Shown in pieces: positions 1 to 11,094 of a stretch of DNA of 64,000 nt (position 1 is the first letter of the stretch; each line of letters opens with the position of its first letter). Origin of the DNA: Agrocybe praecox (taxonomy: Eukaryota > Basidiomycota > Agaricomycetes > Agaricales > Agrocybaceae); assembly GCA_964017145.1 (NCBI GenBank), contig OZ024848.1, positions 3,567,835 to 3,631,834 of the forward strand, given 5' to 3'. Made by a program: the position numbers and the translations under genes. The notes under the pieces are model-generated. The model saw nothing but the letters and a program-made list of their open reading frames with translations. It searched no databases and was not told where the DNA came from.

Positions 1-850
1 CTATCTACAAAAAGTGCCCTTGAGACTATACTAAGTAACTAAAAAAAAACTATATACTGGATACCCAGTTGTCATCCCAAGCACAGTGGGTCTAAACCTA
101 GGATCACAGGATTGACTACCTGGTATTTTCCTAGACCACCAAAGACAGAAACAGTTGGCCTGAATCTGCCCCAACAGTTGGTATCCCTATCTACAAGTTC
201 ACACACAACACACAGCAGAGAGTGAGAAACCCAGTAAAAAGAGAGGTGTCTTGAGGAGATGTTGAAACTAAGGAGGGAGAAATGATATAGAAGATTGGGG
301 GATATTGGAGATTGAAGGGTTGGTGGTGATGAAGAAAATAATGTATGTGGTGAGAGGATGTGAGGGAAAATGGTAGAAAGAGGGATGAATAGATTGGTGT
401 AGATAAATGTAGGTTGGTGTAGGTAAGAGTGAGATGATGGATAGTGAGTGGTGGAGTTGTCTGAGATAGCTTCAATCTTCTGTCAGGGCAACACTATAAT
501 CAGTGTGACAAGGCCACCAACAAAGACAAAGCAAGAGAAGAGAGGAAGTGAGAGAGTGAGAGAGAGATAGAGAGATAGAGAGACACTCAATGATTCTAAG
601 AGATCACACCAATGATAGTGGATATCCTAAGAGATTGAAGCTGGGGCTACAGCTACATACATGTCTAGTATATATACCCTACAGCTATTCTAGAATATTC
701 CTCCATGACATCATAGAAAGGAATGATGAGTAAGGCAATGACATCATAAAGAAAGTAAAAGAATGATGTGGAATGATATAGAATGGATGAGGCTATGCTC
801 ATGGGAAATTAAAGTGATAAGTATCTAATCAAATGATAATCAAGAGATAA
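1..850. other. AT-rich non-coding stretch, possibly LTR-derived
   Basis: No convincing gene is seen. The string CTATCTACAA occurs at 1 and again near 188. A purine-rich GAGAGA tract lies near 545-585 and a TATATATACC stretch near 669. The look is that of retrotransposon LTR or leader sequence, but no second LTR copy is present in the window, so this is inference only. A 94-codon open frame on the minus strand (191-475) is His/Ser/Thr low-complexity and is not called. Confidence 0.25.
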
Positions 851-899
851 TCAAAGATATGAAGCAGATAAGATATCTACACATCTACAAAAGGGAAAA

Positions 900-1109
900 A
901 TGCGAAATAAATATAGAAAAATAAGAGAAAATAGGGGAAACCCTGACACCAACGTGGTAATGCCAGAAGTGCCGTCAAACCTTGTAAACTCTGACCACGA
1001 AGACAACGACGGAGAAGCGGTGGATGATGACCTCAATGGTGAAGTTATTTTGGCACAGAAAGCTAGTACGTCCTTTATCATTATCAATATCATGTTAATC
1101 TTAGTCTGA
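900..1109 (+). CDS. Candidate first exon of a gene lost in the assembly gap
   Basis: An ATG at 900 opens a 69-codon frame that is basic at the start (RNKYRKIRENRGN) and acidic afterwards (DHEDNDGE). A plausible intron begins at the GTACGT inside GCTAGTACGT near 1066 and ends at the CACCAG near 1128, after which the sequence enters the N gap. The product cannot be recognised. Similar Asp/Glu-rich N-termini occur in many fungal proteins, including transposases, so no function is assigned. It could equally be a chance ORF. Confidence 0.2.
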   Translation: MRNKYRKIRENRGNPDTNVVMPEVPSNLVNSDHEDNDGEAVDDDLNGEVILAQKASTSFIIINIMLILV

Positions 1110-1137
1110 TTTGACCCATCTCACCAGTATCTGGACT

Positions 1138-1337
1138 NNNNNNNNNNNNNNNNNNNNNNNNNNNNNNNNNNNNNNNNNNNNNNNNNNNNNNNNNNNNNNN
1201 NNNNNNNNNNNNNNNNNNNNNNNNNNNNNNNNNNNNNNNNNNNNNNNNNNNNNNNNNNNNNNNNNNNNNNNNNNNNNNNNNNNNNNNNNNNNNNNNNNNN
1301 NNNNNNNNNNNNNNNNNNNNNNNNNNNNNNNNNNNNN
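1138..1337. other. Assembly gap (200 N)
   Basis: A run of exactly 200 undetermined bases. The round number suggests a scaffold gap of estimated or arbitrary size, so distances across it are not reliable. Confidence 0.98.
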
Positions 1338-1537
1338 CAGTATGGTCTCATTTGTTTATTCTTAAAATAGCTCGCCCAATAGGGCGATTCTGATGCGGAT
1401 TTTTGCTCTAAAACTCATTATTTACTATTCTACAGGTTTTACAATTGTTATATAGGGACTACGGTACGCGGGAGAGGTCAAACAAACATTTATGAGTTAT
1501 CGGGGGGGGGGGGAGCAGAGTTATCAGGGGGGGAGCT

Positions 1538-2100
1538 ATTTATGGTGCAAACGGCGCATCATAGTTCCTCATCGTACAAATCCACCAACCCACGAACCAG
1601 TGCCAGCATGAGCACATCCACACACGCCCTCTTCCGCTCAAGTCAACCCCTCGCGAAGAACAAGTCATCATCGTTGTCGTTGCTCCTCGCGCATGCTCAG
1701 GCCTCAGGCTGGTATCAGTATCGGCGTTCCTAGCACCAATGCCGAGGGGCGCGTGAGGAAGGATTCGAGCTCGGTGAGAGGGAGATGACGCAGGAGAGAG
1801 AGAATGTCGACGCCTTTGTCCGCCACTGCTGCTGAGCTCAGCACGTCTTGCCTCCATCGCCATCGCCATCGACTGTTGTTGTTGTCCCAGGGGTGCAGGC
1901 GCATGCCCAGGTCCAAGTGCAGATACATGTCGTGGAGACTCCGCCTCAGAATCCACAGCTTCTCACAGGTGCTCACACGGACGGGGATACCGATACCAAA
2001 TCTCTGGATCACCACCAACTTTGATGAGAAGCAGATGGTGATGCGATCCTGCTCAAGATGAGTTGGTCCTGCGTGCGTGAACCTGTCGGACACTTTTCTT
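1538..2100 (+). pseudogene. Ser-rich module, isolated copy (unit 0)
   Basis: One copy of the roughly 500-bp module that recurs at least twelve more times in the window. In frame pieces it reads SSYKSTNPRTS, then HALFRSS and LAKNKSSS, then a Gln/Val-rich part ending near NLWITTN. Frames change inside the module, so no single ORF covers it. It is followed by a pyrimidine-rich tract and joins at about 2366 directly to intron 1 of a truncated membrane-protein gene. This suggests an illegitimate junction between two duplicated pieces. Confidence 0.55.
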
Positions 2101-2365
2101 ATTCCTTCTTCCCTCCTTCCCCCTCCATTCCTGTCCCTTTTTCCCGCTCCCCCCTCTATCCTTCCCTCCCCCCGCCCTTCCTCCCTTCAAACTGGATTGC
2201 GTATCGGACTCCGTCGGATCGAACGTTCCCCAACTCGGGTTTACGACCACCTGCACAAACGACTACCTACACACAACACAACACAACACACGATACGCAA
2301 CTTGATCACTTGGAATTGGATTATCATCCTTTTGTTCTTTCTTCTTCCTTTGCTTTATCTTTATT

Positions 2366-2589
2366 AGCATTTCATGCCCTCTTCATGCACCATACACCCA
2401 CAATAAATTCGAAATGTTATCAAATAAAATCCAATATATGCTCCTATGTATAGTTGTTCAGGTATGTTATGTTTTATAAAGGTGGTGCTTACCTCCCAGA
2501 AATTGTAGCATCAATGTTGAATTTAAGTTACCGTTAATAAGGGAATTTTGAAATGATATGGGGACGGTGTCATCCCCCTGGGAAGACAT
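2366..2589 (-). pseudogene. Truncated membrane-protein gene: exon 1 and intron 1 only
   Basis: Exon 1 (2493-2589, ATG at 2589 reading down) has the same 97-nt length, starting peptide MSSQ and phase-1 donor as the four full copies at 12388, 22986, 31679 and 46641. The donor is GTAAGC rather than GTAAGT. The intron follows down to about 2366, where similarity stops just before the expected acceptor and the Ser-rich module begins. Exons 2-5 are absent. It is a 5' fragment left by a duplication or deletion. Confidence 0.75.
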
Positions 2590-2599
2590 AATGAAATCT

Positions 2600-3113
2600 G
2601 GGTCTGTAATAACCTAAGTCAAGTAGTTGCTGTCTATAAGTACTATTACGAGCGCCTATTATGAGGACTTGAATCAAGTTGCCATGGTACACTTTGCGCA
2701 TCAACGAGAGCGCGCCATATCACATTGGTACGATCCAGTCTCAAAAGGGATTGAACATCTAACGAGTGCTATCAGCACAAGCACCGAAACTGAGAGCAAG
2801 TCTCGTAGTTTTAGTCATTTCCAATATGTTTAAGCGCTACACGCTTGCACATCGTGGTGTTTTGGACCCATGATATCCAGACCTTCCCCGAGAGCTTCTA
2901 GGCATTCATATCATATGCTGAATTCACTGCACCATGTTATCCTTAAGAGATATCAGCAGATATATTCGGTTGCACGTTGAACTGAGATTAATTTTCAACT
3001 CAAATCACGAACAGTTACTCCATTGTTATGTTCAACTGCAGTTGCTAATATCTGCAACCTATACTGAGCTAGCATATCAAGCCCGGCCAGAACCCGAATC
3101 CTCGACGAACAGG
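2600..3113 (+). pseudogene. Relic of a spliced plus-strand gene (unit 0)
   Basis: This segment is shared with 12405-12850, 23010-23490, 31700-32160 and 46655-47010. Two open pieces are visible: 2627-2833, containing HWYDPVSKGIEHL, and 2934-3248, beginning LSLRDISRYIRLHVEL. They correspond to parts that splice together in the unit B copy. Similarity to the other units ends near 3113, in the RTRxLDEQ region. No family is recognised. Confidence 0.4.
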
Positions 3114-4920
3114 CTGACAACTGGGCACGCGCTCTTAAATATTTATGAGTCATCCGGCGTACTAGGGTGCATTGATGTATATCTGTGCATACTGTTCGAA
3201 TACACATGTGACTTGTACCCTCAAATATTATGTTTTACTCGGGGCTGAGGAAAGATTATCACAGCCTCCTTTAAAAGTGGATAAATAGTAATTTACAAGT
3301 TCGTTATTGAAGTAGAAATGAAAAAATAAAATAGAAAATAACAAAACTGGTCGTAAGGTCTGAGCGGTAATCTCAGGATAGTAGCACAATTGGCTGGATT
3401 ACGACGTAACATGCACATCGAGACCTGGAATTGACAAAATACTGATGGGTCCACGCGGTGTATTGTATTCTGTCCCGATCGAACATCGATGTGGGACGTG
3501 GATGCAAGTCATTAGGAATGGGAAAGATAAAGCGAAAGGATCAATCCTATCGAGCGACATGTCCCGCTGGTTGATCATATAGACCTATATCAATCATGTG
3601 TACGAAGTTTAGAAATATAAAAGATATACATATATAGATGGACGTTGGAGGGTCGCATAGCCATCCTACTAAAACGTTGACCATCCGACGATAGTGTAGT
3701 GTATTGGTAACCCTTCTGCAAGTAACCCAGGTCAATGTATAAGCAGTCTGTGTCTATGCTTTGCGTACGCGTACATAGGGAGCTTGCGACTCACGAGTTA
3801 AAGAGGATCTGAGATCTGGCGTTGAGACCTGTCCGATCCATTCATATTTGTCATCCAAGGGCCCTATAATGCATAGAATAGATACACAAGCGTGTTAAAT
3901 TGAAGTTTAACACGAGTGTGAAGCGGGTGATACGTCCGTCCATGCAGGTATACATCGTATGCGTGCGTGCGAAGGTTCGATCAAACGAGGGTTAGTTAGT
4001 ATCGATGAGTTTATACACTCATGCGTACGTGCCGGTGGAATAAATACGCCCATTTGAAAGGAAAAATGCATCGTTGCTCGAAGATTCAGAGCGGGTGCGC
4101 AGCTTCCAACATCAGATAAACGAACAGCGATTCGAGGATCAAGAGTTTTCAGGCCGGCGCGTTGAGGTATGTATGCGTATGATGAATCGTAAGAGGATGT
4201 AGCTAGCTGAGTATGAACTAGATAACAGAAGAAAGATGAGCGAGCTAGATGGGAAGAATTGACGCGAGTAAAGGAGACGGTACTATGTTCGAGTTTCGGA
4301 CCTCGGGTGTCAGATTTGAGCTTGAAACTCCGATTGTTTCTCCGCTTATCTTATCTCAACGATTTCATCGATATCAAGATATCAATTCTTTTCAACTCCT
4401 GGCACTGGATTTAAAGGTATACGCTCAGCAGGAAGAAGACATTCATAAGAGTCCAGGAATTCCGATTATCATTTGTTCGCTCCTCGTCAGGATCGACACG
4501 TATGCATTTCCAACGATTCTTGGGACTAGGACACTCGATATGCGGACACGGACGCGCGAAACCCTAGGATGAGGCAACTTCGACATCGAATGACGAAAAG
4601 TGATGGAATAGTAAAAGAATTGTTTGAATAGATGAAGACTACACTGGAGGAAGGGGAGGGTTTATGTCGGTCGCGACATTGCCATGGTGCGCTCTTCTTT
4701 CATATTTGCCACTTCCCTTTCCTCATTCTTTAGTTCGAAAGGTGCTCAATGTAACTATGTTCGTCGCTATAATCTTAATATTGAGCGTGTTGGTACGCTA
4801 CCCTCGGCCGCCCGCGTTTGCGTATCTTGTTCCTTTCTCCCATAAACAAGATCCTTGTGAGGGTCCTACGCACTAATACACAATTTATATCATCAGTTCG
4901 TCACCGTCCACACGTGGCTA
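3114..4920. other. Unit 0-specific sequence without a recognised gene
   Basis: This stretch interrupts the homology between unit 0 and units A-C, which resumes near 4930. A 107-codon frame (4249-4572, +) and a 70-codon frame (4664-4876, +) are open, but neither shows a known motif, repeat or clear splice structure. I do not call them genes. Sequences resembling a tRNA T-loop near 3971 (GGTTCGATC) lack the rest of a cloverleaf. Confidence 0.4.
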
Positions 4921-4986
4921 TTTTTGTCCTTCTACCCTATCTTTGGTATGAGCCAATTTGAATTTCCTCGAATTCGGCGAGCGTCG

Positions 4987-6276
4987 AGAGCATCTGATCG
5001 ACGGGGAAGGAGGTCCAATGGACCAGACCTGGACTGGACCTTGGACCTACACGTGACGACAGAAATATTTTTCCCTAGGGTCGCCAACAAGTCCAACGAT
5101 GGTCTCTCCAGCACTTTGTCGCATTGTGTGACACTCATTGAAAATCTTTTGGACACTTGCCGCCAACTTGCCGCACGGAGTCATTGGAAATATATTAGGA
5201 GGGCTTTAAAAGTGGTTCAAAATACATCTTGAAATTTACATGACTAGTTATTCGTACTTAACAACCCGATAGGAAACAGGGATGTAATTTTTATCTATAG
5301 CTGCTTCGTCTATGCCGTAGACCCGTATACAGTGCTAAGGTAGGGGCCACGAGAACCCAGCTAGCTTATGTAATCAGAAAATACCCTTACCGACGACGCC
5401 TTGGGTATTGGGCACACAGCACTTTTTGTGATTATTGGAACTAGAATATATATGTGTCGATTCTATCTACGTTTCCTAGCTTTTACTTTTCAAAAATATG
5501 GTTTCAAAAAAAAGATATTTCAAAGAAAGAAAATTTGTCAAAAAGGTTGTAAAATGTCCTAAAAGTGAATTTAAGAAAGTAATAAAAAAAAGTCGCGATT
5601 TTGACCCATACATTTTGCCGCTTACATACACATGTCACGTGAAAAAATCTTACCAATCATTTCCAAATTAGGTATGCAACCCGGGCGGCTCGGTTTATCA
5701 GTGTGTACGGACACGGCTTTACTGGCCCCGAGGCCGCTTGGGCAAACCGAAGATATCATGGTCATCGTACCTTACCACCCGAGCTGGCACAAAAACTTAA
5801 AGAAGAACATGAAAAAAAAAATTCATCTTAGAAAATCATCTTAAATACATTTTTGGTCTATCTGGGACTTTTTTGTTTTTTTTGTTTTTCTGAATCACAG
5901 ATTTTGCCGCTCTTGGCGCTTACATAATACACTTACATAAGCTAGCTGGGTTCTCGTGGCCCCTACCTTAGTGGGATTTCGACATGATTCATGGACGGCA
6001 TGCGGCACGGTGTGCACTCACAGGTAAGCCGTGCAGTGCCGCAATCAAGTGGAAGGTTGACACCAAGTCTACGCATTGTCCAAGGAGGTGTCACGCTCGG
6101 AGATCAAGAGAATTAGAGAGGTCTGAGTGAGGGCTATCTCACATTATATTTCAGGTCCAAACCTGGTACAACTGGGGGCGCAGTCGTGTCTGACGTGCTA
6201 TTAGTAGGTCCAGGTCTGAGGTACGTCCAAGATTTGAGGTCTAACTGGACCTGTGACCCCGTCGATCCGACTTTCT
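4987..6276. mobile_element. DNA transposon (Mutator-like or similar), non-autonomous, with nested insertion
   Basis: The sequence is flanked by a perfect 10-bp direct repeat GCGAGCGTCG at 4977-4986 and 6277-6286. The ends are imperfect inverted repeats: 4987-5006 and the reverse complement of 6257-6276 match at 16 of 20 bases and share GATCGACGGGG. Subterminal GGTCC/GGACC motifs are abundant at both ends. Units A, B and C carry the uninterrupted site once (for example GCAAGCGCCG near 24128), which is direct empty-site evidence. No transposase is present. A 9-11 bp duplication fits Mutator-like elements, but superfamily assignment remains open. A second element sits inside at 5335-5971. Confidence 0.75.
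5335..5971. mobile_element. MITE with 38-39 bp perfect terminal inverted repeats
   Basis: The left end 5335-5372 (CTAAGGTAGGGGCCACGAGA and onward) is matched perfectly in reverse complement by 5934-5971. The internal 560 bp is AT-rich and has no transposase; a 70-codon frame at 5632-5844 is not convincing. If the TA inside CTAAGG/CCTTAG is the target duplication, the core is 5338-5968 and a Tc1/mariner-type origin is possible. It is nested in the element at 4987-6276, so it inserted later. Confidence 0.8.
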
Positions 6277-6289
6277 GCGAGCGTCGGCA

Positions 6290-9071
6290 GTGTTCAAAGT
6301 TGTTTGTGACAATCCGTGACTCCAAAACCACATATGTCACGTTTCTGAACGAAACCGCGGCCATCATTGATCAATCATGCTCCTCATCGTACAAATCCGC
6401 CAACCCACGAAGCAGCACGAGCACGAGCACCCACGCACTCCTCCGCTCAAGTCACCTCCTCGTGAAGAACAAGTCGTCGTCATCCCTTCTCCTCGCGCGT
6501 GCTCATGCTGGTATCGGTATCGGCGTTCCTAACACCAATGCCGAGCAGCGCGTAATGAAGGACTCGGACTCGGTCCAATGGAACGTGGGCGGGTTGAGCG
6601 CTACGCGACCTATCGACATTTCCGTTGTCGCGAATTGGAGGGAGAGGATGACGCAGGAGAGGGAGAGGATGTCGACGCGTTTGTCCGCTGCTGCCGCTCA
6701 CCACGTCTTGCCTCTATCGTCATTGCCATCGACTGTTGTTGTCCTAGGGGCGCAGGCGCATGTGCAGGTCCAAGTGCAGATACCCATACCAAATCTCTGG
6801 ATCACCAGCAACATCAACGAGATGTAAATGCAGATGCGATTCTGGCAAGTTGGCCTTGCTTGCGTGAACCTCGAAGTAGACTTCGGTTTTGATTTCGACC
6901 TGTCCGCGGTCGTCCCTGTTCCTGTTCCTTCTCCCTTCTCCCTCATCCCACCTCCTCTCACCCCTCCTCTCCAGCACCGAAAAACACACCGACCATCACC
7001 ACCACACCCACACAGTTCTCAATCCAACGAACGAGCAGCAGCAGCAGCAGCAGCAAACCCACGCACGCTCTGCCTTCCTCTTCTTCCTTGCATGCGCACG
7101 CATATCCCCAGACACAAACAGTACACGCGCAGGGCAGAAGAAAGTCATCCTGTTCCCGAGGAGTTGCCCGGGGAGTGATTTAATCGTTTGGGGGTTCTAT
7201 TCTTCTCGTTGTCGTCTGCCTCCACTCCTTCCGCGACGTCAACGCCATCGTCTACCACCACACCAGCGACATCCATCTCTTCATCGTACAAATCCCCATC
7301 ATCGTACAAGTCCACCCATGCAGGAACACAAACACACCCCCTCCGCTCAAGTCACCCACTCGCGAAAAACAAGTCGTTGTTCCTCGCGCACGCCCAGGCT
7401 GGTATCACCACCAATGCTGACCCATCAGCATCGACACAGAGGCGCGTGAGGAAGGCCTCGGTCCAATCGCTTGATAGTACCAGTAGTTTGAGCAAGTTGA
7501 GCACTGCGAAACCTGTTGCTATCCTTATTCCCGTCGTCGCGAATCAGAATCAGGATCATATTGGTGGGCAATCGCAGGAGAGGAAGAGGATGACGCAGTC
7601 GCAAAGGCGGACGGTGCAGGAGTGGGAGAGGATCATCCTGACGCCAACGCGAACGCCTTGGTCCGCTGCTGCTGCTAAGCACGTCTTGCCTCCATCGACT
7701 GCTGTTGTCCTAGGGGCGCAGGCGCAGATCCAGGTCCAAATGGATGCATGTCGTGCAGACTCTGCCTCTTCCACTCAAGAACCGTTCCAGCTCCTCACAG
7801 ATGCGGATGCGGACAAGGACGCGGATTCCAAGAGAAACTCCCAACGAGACGCAGACGAAGATACGAACTCTAAAGACACGATATCGCTCAAGACAATCGA
7901 CTCTCTGCTCGATCGCGTTGGCTTTGGCGTAGGGAAACAAAAGCAGGCGGAATCACAAGCTCAAGAACCCCACCATACTCCCTCCTACCGCCTGCTTATT
8001 CTGCCACCGTTTCTCATCATCATCCGAATTCCCCTCCTCCTCCTCCTCCTCCTCCTCCTCCTCCTCCGTCTCCTCATCCGATCTTGTCGTCACCTCCTCG
8101 TATAGCTACGCACACAGACAACGACAGAGACCACCTCGTCCTAGCCGAGAAAAATCACCGTCTCTAACCCCTGTACCGGTAGACGAAAGGATCGAGATCA
8201 TCGTTCCTAAACTCGTCAGAGGCTCTTCGTCCTTTATCGCTGCTTCTCAGTCCCACTCTCCCTCATAGTCCCAGTCCCAGTCCCACCAGCAGCAGCGACA
8301 CACCCAACCCCAGCCGCGACGTCTACAAATCTCATCTTCCGGGCTCAAGCTACTCGTGTACCTCTATCGCATGGTCGTGTATGGCGTGGAGAGGCGGTAT
8401 AGGCGGGGCGTGGCTATGGGTTCTGGGCGCGCCGTTGGTGCTGGTGCTGGAAAGGAGAACGCGAACGCGAATGGCGGCTTGGCGAGGTTCCCATGAGTCG
8501 AAGTCGAAGATGACGGGAATGAAGAAGGGAATCAGAAGGTCGGAGCCAGAGCCAACGAGAAGGAAGGTTTCTGAGGGCGCAGAGTGTGGGTGAGCAGGAG
8601 CTGGATGTTCGGTTTGAAAGCGAGGGTCATGCAGAGGAGGAGGATGGTCGAGATGGTTTACATGCAGAGGAAGAGGAGGGTGTGGAAGGATCAGAGACGA
8701 TCGTGGTGCATAAGGGGAAGAGGCCGATGAGGGCTTTGCCTGAGCCTCCGAATGTTTCTAAATCCAAATCGACGTCCGCTACGCAGAAACAACAGCAGCA
8801 CCAGCGCGCTGTCCTCCCTACGTTGTACATGATCGCGTTTCTGACGATGAGGCATCGGATGAGTCCGGCGAGGCGCTCTTATTCTTCTGCTTATTCTTCT
8901 TCCTCCCCTTTTCCCTCTCATTCCGTCTCTGGCCCTGTCTCAGGGAGGAAGAGCAAGTTGGGGGTGTGTGCGTGGGTCGCTGATGTGGATGAGAAAGGGG
9001 GAGAAGGAGAAGCGCGAGAGGTGGAGGAAGAGTTCGATTTGGTTGATTATTTTGCTGTGTTGGAGTATTGA
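6290..9071 (+). pseudogene. Ser/Pro/Gln-rich modular gene, unit 0 copy, frameshifted
   Basis: This is the least truncated copy of the plus-strand gene of the duplicated units. It has two modules (6370-6850 and 7260-7900), each running SSYKS, HALLRSS, LAKNKSL, LLAHAQAGI, a Gln/Val-rich part and a 'LKTIDSLL' end. Then follow a Pro-rich tract (CTC repeats at 8034-8067), an 'LVLAEK' segment, a conserved 'MVVYGVERRYRR' segment near 8370 and, near 8828, MIAFLTMRHRMSP. The final open part, 8586-9071, ends in an acidic EFDLVDYFAVLEY. No single frame spans the gene: open parts are 6186-6827, 7188-8105, 8381-8593 and 8586-9071 in different frames. It may once have been a low-complexity nuclear or signalling protein; the family is not recognised. 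Confidence 0.5.
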
Positions 9072-10870
9072 ATTGAACGTTAGGAGGGGTTTCGATTCGT
9101 TTCTTTTCGATTCGTTTCTTTTCTTTATTCGGGAGTACTTTGTGCATGACTTTGTCTGATATGATGTTATATGATGATAGGTTCCATCCGATGATCATTA
9201 TACGACGACCCTTTCAGAATTGCAACGTGGACCAGAACTCGAAGCTCGAAGTCTTCCCCACTTTCTTTTTCTCTTTTTAAATTTTATTATCGCCAGCACC
9301 AGCACCAGCACTTTAATCTCGTACGACGCCTCCTCTCGTCCTTCACCTTGATCGGTGTTCGATGGACGATACGAGTAGATGCGTCGTCGAATGTTTTTTT
9401 TCGATTGGATCGAACGAATTTGTTGTGTTGCGCTGTGCTGCCTGCCTGCCTTGCATCTCGCATCTCTGATGTTCAAGGTTTGATGGCCTGTTTTTTTCCC
9501 TTTCCCTTTCCGTTTTCTTTCCTTATGTGTCTATTTACACATCAATGCGCCCCTTCGTTCGTTTGTTCTCTTTTGGGTTGACACAGATGTTCGTGTCGGT
9601 CGGATTGGTCATCTCATCTCCTTGTTTTGTTTTTGTTTCTTTCTTGTCGGTTTTCCTTTTCCTTCGTATCTTTCTGGGTTTTTTCGTCTCTTCTTATCCT
9701 ATTCTCTTCTCTTATCTAGTTTGTGTCTCCTTGCTTTCGCTTTCTCATCATCATCATCATCTTGTTATCCATCTATCCGTTTGTTATCCTCATTCTTTTT
9801 TTAGTCCCTTCTTTCCTGTAGACAAGACCTATACATACACTCAAATACACTCACATACGTACTGTCTTTTCACTATGTCCCGTCTTGCGTCCTCTCCTCT
9901 ACGCTCCTCCTTGGATGGATTCTCGAATGAAAACCCCGAGTCCGAGTCGAGTCGAGTGGTTGGGTCGATGGGCTTTTCTCATCACTACCTCACCTCGTCA
10001 TCCATCATTACTATCACGATCACGACCTACGCTACGCTACACCCACGTCTCGACGACACCACCCACTACCCGCGCGCACGCACGCGCAGCGCCTTTTAGC
10101 TCGACGTATCCTATTCACGACTTTACCGGTGTGCCCCACACGGCCTTGGCCTTGGTCCCTTCTGCATGCACATGTATGTATGTGGGAGAGTAGGAGTAGC
10201 TCATACCGTCCAGTCCAGTGCGGCATTTCCACACATTGTCCTCCTGCGGGCCTACTGAGAGCGGAGCTTCGCGCCGCTGTTCTTGCTCTTCCTGTTGCCT
10301 ACGTACAAGTATGAGGCATTCTAATGATCAAGGATCGACGTCGATCCGTTCTATGACACACACCGACTACGTATACCAGAATCGCATACCTTAAATTAAT
10401 CCATCATTCGTTCGTTTACTTTTATTTGATCGTAGCATGAAGACCGGGCATAGCATAGTACTGCCGCAGCATTGACATTGACCCAGCTCTCGTTTGTTCG
10501 AGGCGAAAGTAAAAGTACTTTTCTTCACCGCGCCGACGACTCGAGCTTCTTTATATCTCTGTCTCTCAGTTATATGTCAGCTGTACCCTCACTCAGTTGA
10601 TAACTTTCAAACGATCGCCCGGAGACTAGGTATGTGGGAGACGAGACAGAAGGAAAGGAAAAAGCGACCACGGTGCTTCTTGCCTCTGGATTAGGACAAC
10701 ACTTTCAAACACACACACATCCGGCTCCTCTTCTCTTGCCTTCTTCTTTCACCTGCAGCGTTCTGGGTACATGAGTAATGCAGGGCGCAAGGAGGTAACG
10801 AGTTATGAAGCAGAACGAAGGGGAGGAGAGAGAAGGGAACTAGAATGAGACTTGTTGGACTCGCATGAGG
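9072..10870. repeat. Conserved 3' region of the duplicated unit (unit 0)
   Basis: The block begins with the shared string GTGCATGACTTTGTCTGATATGA, then GGACCAGAACTCG and CTCGTACGACGCC. It continues as a T/C-rich tract (about 9480-9800) and ends with a shared GTCGAGTCGAGTGG motif and a promoter-like region. Counterparts lie at 19070-20780, 27940-28790 and 36790-38600. No protein is called. The pyrimidine-rich tract could be a promoter or leader for a lost plus-strand gene, since such tracts are common just upstream of fungal transcription starts. Confidence 0.5.
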
Positions 10871-11094
10871 AACCAATTCTATTGTTATAATTAAAAAGTA
10901 TAAACATGTATTAAACCAGCGTATCAAAATTCGGGGAAATCTTGCAAATTATATACGAAGAGATGTTGGCATTGGTGCGATTAATTGATACATAAGGACA
11001 GTGGACGACGCAGAGGCAAGGAAGGTGGTATTTGTAATATTAAATTTGAGAAAAAAGAGTAATATCTAATGGTATATCCCAGACCGTATATATT
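10870..11094 (+). repeat. Conserved flank 3' of membrane-protein gene A, coding-like relic
   Basis: This segment recurs at 21440-21693, 30060-30392 and 45065-45351, each time just past the stop codon of the membrane-protein gene. On the plus strand all four copies retain fragments of one reading frame, such as ANYIRRDV and VDDAEARK. This copy has stops, while the copy in unit C is open for 80 codons. Confidence 0.45.

Noticed and set aside
191..475. 94-codon minus-strand ORF near the window start
   Set aside because: Mostly His, Ser, Thr and Leu from a GA-rich strand; no start context, splice sites or motif.
3960..4000. T-loop-like GGTTCGATC suggesting a tRNA
   Set aside because: No acceptor stem, D-arm or anticodon arm could be laid out around it. 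No other tRNA was seen in the window.
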